This document shows, in pieces, positions 27,500 to 34,563 of a stretch of 48,453 bases of DNA. A program made the position numbers and the translations under genes. A model generated the notes under the pieces. That model had not been told where the DNA came from, ran no database searches, and saw only the letters and a list, made by a program, of their open reading frames with translations. Source of the DNA: an uncultured Myxococcales bacterium (GTDB taxonomy: Bacteria > Myxococcota_A > UBA9042). Each line of letters opens with the position of its first letter. Within the stretch, counting starts at the first letter, position 1. The stretch spans positions 1-48,453 of the forward strand of contig CAIYBN010000087.1 of NCBI GenBank assembly GCA_903924465.1, given 5' to 3'.

Positions 27500-28636
27500 T
27501 TACTTGACCAAAATGGCTGCCAACGTGAGCAACATGCCCATGCTCGCCACATCCGTCGCTGTCGTCAGGAAGATGCTGGACGCCGTCACCGGATCCGCGC
27601 CCATGCGTTTCAGGACAAGCGGCACCACCGCGCCGGCGATGCCGCTGATGATGCAACTCCCGATCATCGCGAGAAAGACGACGAAACTCAGCATGATCGC
27701 GCTCGGCAAGTGCTGCAGCGACGCCACCACGAACATGCAAATCGCCGCGACCAGGCCCACCAGCGCGCCGTTCAGCAGCCCGAGCAGCGCTTCCTTGCGC
27801 ACCAGCGCGATTTCTTTGCCGGACTTGAGTTCGCCCAACGTAATACCGCGCAAGGTGATCGCCAGCGCCTGGCTGCCGGTATTGCCCGACTGGCCCGCGA
27901 GCACGGGCAGGAACATCGTCAGGATCAACAGGCGATCAATCGTACCTTGAAACAGGCCGACGACCGCAGCGGCAACAAACGCCGTCAACAAGTTGATCTG
28001 CAGCCACGGGTGGCGCAGCCGCAGGCTCCGAAGCCACGGCGTCGTGGGCCTTTCTTCTCTCTCGACGCCGACCATCGTGCCGGGCTGCAGACTGAGCTCG
28101 ATCGAGCGTTTTTGCTCTGTAATGACCGCATCATAGAGCCGCGTCACTTCGTCGTTCTTGCGCCGAATCACCTCGTGGCTGGCCTCCACTTCCAGCACTT
28201 TCTGCTCCAACGCGTGGCTGTAGCTTCTGAGCTTCGTGCTCGCTTGTTGAAGCGCCAGGTGGTTCTTGATGCGCGCAAGCACGATCGGCGGACTAATCGG
28301 TTTGGTGATATAGTCGACCGCACCAAGTTCCAAACCTCTTGTTTCGTCATCGACTTCTGCGTTCGCGGTGATGAAGATGACCGGGATGTCTGCGGTCCCA
28401 GGATTCTGTTTCAAGCGCTCGCAAACTTCATAACCATCCATGCCGGGCATCATGATATCGAGCAGAATCAAATCAGGCGTCGGCTGCGACCCTGCGATGG
28501 TCAAAGCTTTCTCGCCGTTGTTGGCCACTTTCACCTGATAGTCGTCTTTGAGCAGGCTGCTCATCAACGTCAGATTGTGCGGCGTGTCGTCAACGACGAG
28601 GATGGTCGATTTCTTGATGGATATGGGGTCGTTCAT
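27500..28636 (-). CDS. Receiver domain fused to MgtE-type Mg2+ channel membrane domain
   Basis: The 378-residue protein starts with a complete receiver (1-127): DD16-17, phosphoacceptor Asp60 (LILLDIMMPGMDG), Thr90 and Lys112 (YITKPISPP). A helical coiled-coil-like linker (about 128-185) follows. Residues about 210-378 match the MgtE transmembrane domain: LQINLLTAFVAA, FLPVLAGQSGNTGSQALA, ITLRGITLGEL, and the last helix with FLTTATDVASMG. Asp362, about 16 residues from the end, corresponds to the pore Asp of MgtE. The usual MgtE N-domain and CBS domains are absent. Known MgtE is closed by Mg2+ binding to those domains; here gating by phosphorylation is inferred. GGAG precedes the ATG. It is the first gene of a three-gene operon with the hybrid kinase and HD-GYP regulator. 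Confidence 0.92.
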   Translation of the reverse strand: MNDPISIKKSTILVVDDTPHNLTLMSSLLKDDYQVKVANNGEKALTIAGSQPTPDLILLDIMMPGMDGYEVCERLKQNPGTADIPVIFITANAEVDDETRGLELGAVDYITKPISPPIVLARIKNHLALQQASTKLRSYSHALEQKVLEVEASHEVIRRKNDEVTRLYDAVITEQKRSIELSLQPGTMVGVEREERPTTPWLRSLRLRHPWLQINLLTAFVAAAVVGLFQGTIDRLLILTMFLPVLAGQSGNTGSQALAITLRGITLGELKSGKEIALVRKEALLGLLNGALVGLVAAICMFVVASLQHLPSAIMLSFVVFLAMIGSCIISGIAGAVVPLVLKRMGADPVTASSIFLTTATDVASMGMLLTLAAILVK

Positions 28637-29197
28637 ATGGCTCCGGACAAAAAGGTGCCGATGGCGGGCGCGAATGCAGCCGCGCCGCCCCCCAGTACAT
28701 CGAATGAAACAACACTGTCGTATGCGCCAGTCGGTCGTGCGACTGCGGGACAGTTCTCCCAGGCCACCATGGGCCCTGAATTCACAACAGAAATGCCGGT
28801 CTCACCCCCAAAATGCGCGTTCCGACGTTCGAGTTGCCTGCTTCGGAACGCACCGGCCCCGCGAGACGGCGCTGCAGATGCAGAAGACTCTCGATTTCCA
28901 TACTTTGTAAGAGATTCTGCATGGATAGAGAATGTAGGTCAGGACTGCCGATTGTCAATGCGCCGGGTAGCCGACCGATGCAGGGCGCCACGATGCCGTG
29001 CTTCTCCTGAACGCCGATGGATGGCTCTGCACCCTTTGCGTGCGTGGCGGAAACCGAGTGAAACGCATTCGCCGTCGGGTGCGCTGCCGCTCCTGTCCGC
29101 CGTCCACCCGGTTGCGGCTTTGCCCAGCGCCGACGTGGAAGCCAAAGGTCGGCTGGACCATCGCGCTTTCTGGCCGGATCGAGAGACGAACTGCCCG
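28637..29197. other. Intergenic region upstream of the receiver-MgtE operon, 561 bp
   Basis: No convincing gene on either strand; the short ORFs here lack SDs and coding character. It contains an AT-richer patch with an inverted repeat at 28879-28921. It should include the operon promoter. I cannot recognise a Mg2+ riboswitch (M-box) by eye. Confidence 0.5.
28879..28921. promoter_or_regulatory. Inverted repeat in AT-rich patch upstream of the receiver-MgtE operon
   Basis: TGCAGAA (28879-28885) and TTCTGCA (28915-28921) are perfect inverted arms; inside them TCTC (28889-28892) pairs with GAGA (28911-28914) across an 18-nt AT-rich centre, with a 3-nt bulge. The local base composition differs from the flanks. 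It may be an operator/promoter element or an mRNA hairpin. Confidence 0.35.
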
Positions 29198-30622
29198 TCA
29201 AAAGCTCGCTGCCGACCAGGTGAGGCGGTAGCCGCCGCAAATGTTGGCCGCTTTCGGGGCGTGGGCCTTGATCTCGATGAGCGCCGTGCCGCCGTCATCG
29301 CCCACGCCGAGTGGGGTGCACTGCGAGTCGATCTTGATCTTTTCTGCGGTCAGGCCTGTGTTGCTTGAGCAGCAGCCCCACCAGCCGTTGGGGCCGTTGG
29401 AGACCTGCGATCCCTGGTTGCAGTTCACGACGCCGGAGTCGCTCGTGCCATTCTTGCACGCCCAGTAGACGCACAGGTCATAGTCGCCGGCCATTTGGTC
29501 GACGCGGACGGAGGGGTAGATCGAGCAGAACACGTCATCGCTGGCCTTGAAGGTGAACCAGTCGATGTCGCTGCCGGGCAGGATCGCGGACTGCATGCCC
29601 GACGTGTTGTCGCAGTCCGATTTGTTCTGGATCGACGTGCCGGGCTCAGTGTTGTTGCCGTCATCCGGGCCGGTGCCGACACAGGTGCCAAATGAGCATG
29701 CATCGCCGGAGGTGCAGTTGTTGCTGTCGTCGCATGCGGTGCCGTTGGGCGCGGGCTCGCACACGCCGGTGTTGGCGTTGCAGGTACCGGCGAGACACGA
29801 GTTGCCTGTGCACAAGCCCTCGTCGGTTTGGCCGTTGCAGTTGTTGTCCGCGCCGTCGCAGACCTCGTCCATCGCCGGGAAAGCGGTGCACTTGCCCAAG
29901 CCTGAAACGCCGCAGCTGCGGGTGCCGAGGCAGGTGCCGAGCGCGTTGGTCACCGAGCAGGTCGTCGACAGTTGGGCGATCGCGGCGTCCAACGTGCAGG
30001 TGCAGACACCGCTCGTGGGCTGGCATTGGTCGCCGCCGCCGGGAACGGTCTGGCAGGTCGAGTAGTCGGGGCAACTCGTCGTGTCGGTGGGGCTACAGGC
30101 GACGCCGCAGAACGAGCCGTTTTCGCCTGCGCTGATGCACTTGTTGCCGTTCTGGCCCGCGGCGTTGCACGCGTCGTCGGTGGTGCAGGGGTCGCACAGG
30201 TGGGCAAACGGTTTGATCGGGCCGCCACCGTCGCCCACAGCATCTGCATCATCCAGACTGGTCGCGTCCTCGACGTCCAGAGCGGTATCGGTCGCCCCTG
30301 TGTCGTCGGCCGCATCGTCCAAGGCATCCAGCACGGCCGTGTCGTCCGGTTCCCCGGCATCGTGCCCGGATACGTCGCCGGGCGTGGCGTCAGCCGGTTC
30401 GTTGGCGTCGGCCGGCGACGCATCCGCGTCCGCTTTGTTCGCGTCCGGCTGGGTCGCATCGGATTTCGCCGCGTCCGACTTGCCGACATCGGAATGGAAG
30501 GTGTAGGCGTCGAAGTCCGTGGCCGTCACGTCCGCGGCGCCGCCCGAGTTGCTGGTCGCGGGTGAGCTGCATGCGGCCACGAGGCAGCCGAAGGCGATGA
30601 ACGCGAAGAAACGGTGAGTCAT
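29198..30622 (-). CDS. Asp/Ala-rich surface lipoprotein with MopE-type metal-binding motif
   Basis: The start was taken at ATG 30622, giving 474 residues with signal FFAFIAFGCLVAAC and lipobox V-A-A-C (Cys18); longer upstream extensions lack a signal. Residues about 30-135 are an Asp/Ala spacer (KSDAAKSDATQPDANKADAD and similar). Then come Cys-rich modules, one containing EVCDGADNNCNGQTDEG, the signature of the putative metal-binding motif known from MopE-like proteins. The C-terminal part (about 330-474) has Cys and beta-type sequence (DIDWFTFKASDDVFC, YDLCVYWAC), like a pre-peptidase/PPC-type sandwich. Function is unknown; copper or calcium binding is inferred from the motif. A multicopper oxidase gene lies 1.1 kb away. 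Confidence 0.85.
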   Translation of the reverse strand: MTHRFFAFIAFGCLVAACSSPATSNSGGAADVTATDFDAYTFHSDVGKSDAAKSDATQPDANKADADASPADANEPADATPGDVSGHDAGEPDDTAVLDALDDAADDTGATDTALDVEDATSLDDADAVGDGGGPIKPFAHLCDPCTTDDACNAAGQNGNKCISAGENGSFCGVACSPTDTTSCPDYSTCQTVPGGGDQCQPTSGVCTCTLDAAIAQLSTTCSVTNALGTCLGTRSCGVSGLGKCTAFPAMDEVCDGADNNCNGQTDEGLCTGNSCLAGTCNANTGVCEPAPNGTACDDSNNCTSGDACSFGTCVGTGPDDGNNTEPGTSIQNKSDCDNTSGMQSAILPGSDIDWFTFKASDDVFCSIYPSVRVDQMAGDYDLCVYWACKNGTSDSGVVNCNQGSQVSNGPNGWWGCCSSNTGLTAEKIKIDSQCTPLGVGDDGGTALIEIKAHAPKAANICGGYRLTWSAASF

Positions 30623-30912
30623 GGCCACGCACGCCCTGCCAATGCGGCAGGTTCTGCCGACATAGTGCCAGAAATTGTTGCGGATGCGAGCCGGGGCGTT
30701 CGGAATTTCTTGCGACGCGGCCAACGCACGACGCGTCGGGGATTGCAGCGGTAAAATCCGGTCGATTATCGCGCTGATGTCCTTGGGACGATAGGGCTTG
30801 CGCCGCAAAAGTCCTACAGGATCTCGATTCTTGGACGCTTGGCTTGCGAGCGGTCAAGGGCCGCGGCATTCTCGTCGGCCGCGAAGGCTGAGCTTCGCGA
30901 TTGGGAGTCAAC

Positions 30913-31671
30913 ATGAGCCACAGCTTCGGCACGTTTGTCTGGTACGAATTGAATACGACTGACCTCGAAGCCGCCACTCGCTTCTACGGCGCGGTGACTG
31001 GCTGGACGTTCGACGGCAGCACGGAGGGACCACACGCCTATCCGCACATCCGCGGCAGTCAAGGACATCTCGGCGGCGTCACCCGGCTGCAGGACGCGGC
31101 GAAAGCGATGGGGGCGCCGCCGCACTGGATGGGCTACGTCGCGGTCGCCGATGTGGATGCCACCTTGGCCAAGGCCAAGCTCATGGGCGGCCAAGTCTAT
31201 TTTGGCCCGATGGATCTGCCTGGCACCGGGCGCTTTGCGGTTGTCGCCGACCCGCAGGGGGCGGCTTTTGCCCTGTACCACGCCGCCAAGGAGGAGGCGC
31301 CGCGCGATCCGCGTCAGCCCGGCGAGTTCAACTGGCACGAACTGGCAACCAGCGACCCGCAAGCGGCCTTTGCCTTCTATTCCGAGCTGTTCGGCTGGGA
31401 GAAGCTCAGCGAAATGGACATGGGGCCGATGGGCACTTACCTGATTTTTGGCCAAGGCGCCGTGCAGATGGGCGGCATGTTCCGTCGGCCGCCGGATCTG
31501 CCGGTGTCGGCTTGGCTGTACTACGTCATGGTCACTGATCTGGACGCGGCGCTGCAGCGGGCGACGGCTGGCGGCGCCAAGCTCCTCAACGGTCCCATGG
31601 ACGTGCCCGGTGGCGCGCGGATTGTCCAGATGCAGGACCCGCAAGGCGCGCTGTTTGCGCTGGTCGGGTAG
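30913..31671 (+). CDS. VOC-superfamily protein with two glyoxalase-like domains
   Basis: The 252-residue protein has two tandem vicinal-oxygen-chelate domains (about 5-125 and 130-252). Both begin with a similar motif (FVWYELNTTDLEAATRFY; FNWHELATSDPQAAFAFY) and both end with DPQGAxFAL. This matches the two-domain Cfp30B-like VOC family. Substrate and metal are unknown. ATG 30913 was chosen because GGGAG lies five bases upstream; a TTG at 30901 is less likely. The multicopper oxidase gene starts 80 bp downstream on the same strand, so they may share a transcript. Confidence 0.9.
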   Translation: MSHSFGTFVWYELNTTDLEAATRFYGAVTGWTFDGSTEGPHAYPHIRGSQGHLGGVTRLQDAAKAMGAPPHWMGYVAVADVDATLAKAKLMGGQVYFGPMDLPGTGRFAVVADPQGAAFALYHAAKEEAPRDPRQPGEFNWHELATSDPQAAFAFYSELFGWEKLSEMDMGPMGTYLIFGQGAVQMGGMFRRPPDLPVSAWLYYVMVTDLDAALQRATAGGAKLLNGPMDVPGGARIVQMQDPQGALFALVG

Positions 31672-31751
31672 GTGCGAACGGCGTGATGGGTCCGTTCACA
31701 CCGTCCAGGTCATTTGCTGCTATCTTGATTTCTGCAAATCAAGGATACAGC

Positions 31752-33248
31752 ATGACAACACGAAGGTTCTCTTGGACTTTGGCGCTTCTGAGCGCGTGGG
31801 TATCTGGCACTTCCTGCGCGGGATCGACACCCAGCGAAGCGACTGCAGCCGATAGTACCGGCGATTCGGCGGCAGCGGCGGCCAGCTTCACCGGCACATT
31901 GTGGATTCCTCCCGCCCTTTCCGGCACGACGTTTGACCTCGCGCTGGCCAAGGCGACCAAGTCGCTGCGCCCCGGCGCGCTGACGAATACCTATGGCTTC
32001 AACGGCGGCGACTTCTGGGGGCCCACGCTGATGGTGCAAAAGGGCGACGATGTCCACATCAACGTCACGAACAACCTGCCGGAACCGACGACGACCCACT
32101 GGCACGGCTTTCATATACCCGCCAACATGGACGGCGGCCCGCATCAAATCATCGCACCGGGGCAAACCTGGTCGCCGCATTTTCAGGTGAAGAACCGCGC
32201 GGGCACGTTCTGGTACCATCCGCATTTGCACATGAAAACGATGGAGCAGCTGGCCTATGGCGCGGGTGGCTTGATCATCGTGCAGGATGCGGAGGAAGCG
32301 GCGCTCGCGTTGCCGCGTACCTACGGTGTGGATGATATTCCGCTGGTGCTGACGAGTCGGCGGTTTACCGGCACGAACCAATTCGATCTGACCGCCAGCT
32401 TTGGCGATTACCTGCTCGCCAACGGCGTGATCGATGCGACCGTGGCGCTGCCGGCGCAGGTGGTTCGCCTGCGCATCCTGAACGCGGAGACGGAGCGCAG
32501 CTACCGGATTGGTTTCGCCGACGGGCGGACGTTTCAGGTCATCGGCAATGATGGGGGGCTCCTGAGCGCGCCGGTGCCCGAGACCAACGTGACGCTGTCG
32601 GTGGGCGAGCGCATTGAAATTCTCGTGGACCTGTCCAAAGAACCGGTCGGTCGCGAGCTGACGCTGCAGGCGTTCAACGGCGGTCTGGGCGCGTCCTTTC
32701 CCGGTGGCGAAAGCGAGACCCTGGGCGAAGCGGGCAGCTTGCTCAACGATCGCACTTTCGATCTGCTGCAGGTCCATGTGGTGGCGGCGACGCCCGGCGC
32801 GCTGACGACGGTGCCGGCCGCGCTGGTCAAGAACACGTATTGGACGCAAGCGGATGCGACGCACCAAAGGAAGCTCACGATCGTGGAATCGGCCGATGGG
32901 ATGCTGTTTACTTTTGACGGCGCCGGCTATGCGATGGACGTCATCAACCAGACCGTGGCGCTCAACGCCATCGAAGCGTGGACGATTCAGGCGGGTCCGA
33001 CGTCCGGTCATGCGTTTCACATCCACGACGTGCAGTTCAACGTTGTCGCGCGCAGTTCGGGAGCCCTCTTCAGCTGGGAGCCGGGCTGGAAGGACACGGT
33101 CTTTGTCCCAGCCGGCGAGTCGGTGACGTTCGTTGCGCAATTCGCCGACTTCGCCAGCTTCACCGACGCGTTCATGTACCACTGCCACATGACCAACCAC
33201 GAGGACGGTGGCCTGATGGGGCAGTTTCTGGTGACACCAGCGCCGTGA
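31752..33248 (+). CDS. Multicopper oxidase
   Basis: The 498-residue exported enzyme has all four copper-ligand motifs: HWHG (H116, H118), HPHLH (H156-H160), HAFHIH (H420, H423, H425) and HCHMTNHEDGGLM (H477-M489, with Met489 as the likely axial type 1 ligand). Three cupredoxin domains fit CueO/CotA-type oxidases that oxidise metals or phenolics with oxygen. AAGGA six bases before ATG 31752 sets the start. The N-terminus WTLALLSAWVSGTSC is a signal sequence; G-T-S-C is only a weak lipobox, so lipidation is uncertain. An Ala/Ser/Asp spacer follows. No Met-rich insert like that of CueO is seen, so the substrate is not predictable. Confidence 0.94.
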   Translation: MTTRRFSWTLALLSAWVSGTSCAGSTPSEATAADSTGDSAAAAASFTGTLWIPPALSGTTFDLALAKATKSLRPGALTNTYGFNGGDFWGPTLMVQKGDDVHINVTNNLPEPTTTHWHGFHIPANMDGGPHQIIAPGQTWSPHFQVKNRAGTFWYHPHLHMKTMEQLAYGAGGLIIVQDAEEAALALPRTYGVDDIPLVLTSRRFTGTNQFDLTASFGDYLLANGVIDATVALPAQVVRLRILNAETERSYRIGFADGRTFQVIGNDGGLLSAPVPETNVTLSVGERIEILVDLSKEPVGRELTLQAFNGGLGASFPGGESETLGEAGSLLNDRTFDLLQVHVVAATPGALTTVPAALVKNTYWTQADATHQRKLTIVESADGMLFTFDGAGYAMDVINQTVALNAIEAWTIQAGPTSGHAFHIHDVQFNVVARSSGALFSWEPGWKDTVFVPAGESVTFVAQFADFASFTDAFMYHCHMTNHEDGGLMGQFLVTPAP

Positions 33249-33678
33249 GCGAGGAACGTCCAGGACGCCACAGTGGCGTCCCGGATCGACAACGCCCAAG
33301 GTCAAGCCGGGACGCGACTGCCGTGCCATGCGTTTCGCCCTCTGTCGAGTCGATGTGGCAAAGTTCTGGCGCTCAACCCGCCCCCGTCGACTCGACACCG
33401 CCCGGTTGAGGTCCTCAACTCAGCGACGTCGTGTCCGAACGGGTCCGTCCAAGGGATGAATCGACCGGTGTCGATGCGGACGGCGGTGGTTGAGGGGTTG
33501 AGTGGGGACCGTCGAGCGAGAGTCATGCGGGCGTGCGCTTCCAACCATGGCGGATGCCCATGCAGGGGCGTCCCGCGCACCGGCGCCCCCGACTGTCCAA
33601 GATGCAGCCGAGCCAACGGGTGCTCAGGATCACGCGGATCACCATGCGGAGTCTCACACGCGGTCGAGCGCGGCGCCC
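33249..33678. other. Convergent intergenic region, 430 bp
   Basis: It separates the multicopper oxidase (plus) from the small exported protein gene (minus). Besides the hairpin at 33263-33281 it holds a palindrome GTTGAGG-T-CCTCAAC (33405-33419), further GTTGAG words around 33490, and TCGAC-CGGT-GTCGA (33461-33474). No credible gene seen. Confidence 0.5.
33263..33281 (+). terminator. Hairpin after the multicopper oxidase gene
   Basis: GGACGCC-ACAGT-GGCGTCC begins 14 bases after the stop codon. The arms are perfect (7 bp, extendable to 8-9 bp with a smaller loop). No T-run follows, so it would be a stem-only or Rho-assisted terminator, if it is one. Confidence 0.4.
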
Positions 33679-34281
33679 TCAGTGCCCGTGCTGCCCGCCG
33701 CCGTGCTCGCGCCCATGCGACTCCCCTCCGCCGCCCTGCCCGCGCCCGGGCTCCGGCCCGCGACGGATCGGCGCGCCCCCTTGCGGCGCGAACATCGGCG
33801 GACGCCGCCCGCCCTGCGGCGGCATGACCGATTCCTGACGCCTCACCGGTTGGAACGCCGGCTGTTCCCGCTCCCGGCGCGGCCCGCGCTGCTCCTGCCA
33901 CCCGCGCGGCGCCATCGTCTGTGCGTGCTCCGGCGCGTGGAAGCGGCGATATTGCCCCGGCGGCAGGCGGCGGACAGGCGCCGGCACATAGGACTCGTTC
34001 ACGACGGCCCATCCCCGTTGGCGGCCATGCGAGCGGTACCAATGGCCGTTGTTGCGCGCCCAGTACCAGCCGCCGCTGTAGAAGACCTCGTCGTCGCTGT
34101 CCGGCAAGACCCACACCTGTGGGCCGACGTAGACCAAAGGACCGCCGACTTGAATGGACAGCTCGGGCAACGGCAAGCCGACTTGAACGCGCACCTGCGC
34201 CGAAGCGAGCGCGGGTGCCAGGCAGGCAACGAGGATGGACGTGCAGGTGAGCCAGCGGAATGCAGGTTGGATGAGAGACAT
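33679..34281 (-). CDS. Small exported protein with YSGGWYWARNNGHW motif and Gly/Arg/His-rich tail
   Basis: The 200-residue product from ATG 34281 (GGAG upstream) has a signal peptide ending LAPALASA-Q. Residues about 30-65 are beta-like (VGLPLPELSIQVGGPLVYVGP). Then comes a Trp/Tyr-rich segment FYSGGWYWARNNGHWYRS, resembling the YxWxxGxW-type repeats of small envelope proteins. The C-terminal half is very polar, rich in Pro, Arg, Gly and Gln, and ends in GGGESHGREHGGGQHGH, which could bind metal. Function is unknown. A longer overlapping frame on the same strand (33302-34567) was judged a shadow. Confidence 0.75.
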   Translation of the reverse strand: MSLIQPAFRWLTCTSILVACLAPALASAQVRVQVGLPLPELSIQVGGPLVYVGPQVWVLPDSDDEVFYSGGWYWARNNGHWYRSHGRQRGWAVVNESYVPAPVRRLPPGQYRRFHAPEHAQTMAPRGWQEQRGPRREREQPAFQPVRRQESVMPPQGGRRPPMFAPQGGAPIRRGPEPGRGQGGGGESHGREHGGGQHGH

Positions 34282-34563
34282 GGTGCAGTTCTCCAAGGGG
34301 GCAATGCGGTTTGCACAGCGGGCCATGGCCATCGTAAACAGGCCTCTGGCCCCGCGCATGCAACGTAGGTTGCGCGCGGTGCTGCGCCACACGCGCGTGA
34401 GGTTGGGTCTGATTCGCCAGTTCGTGAGTGGGCGAGGCGGGTTCGTGCGTTTGCTGGCGAAGTATTCGGGAACTTCTTGGCGATTCGCTCGAAGATTCTT
34501 TGGATCGCGACAGGATGCGTTTGGGCGGCGCGGCTTGCAAGTCACCGCCTTCAACCGCTTCCC

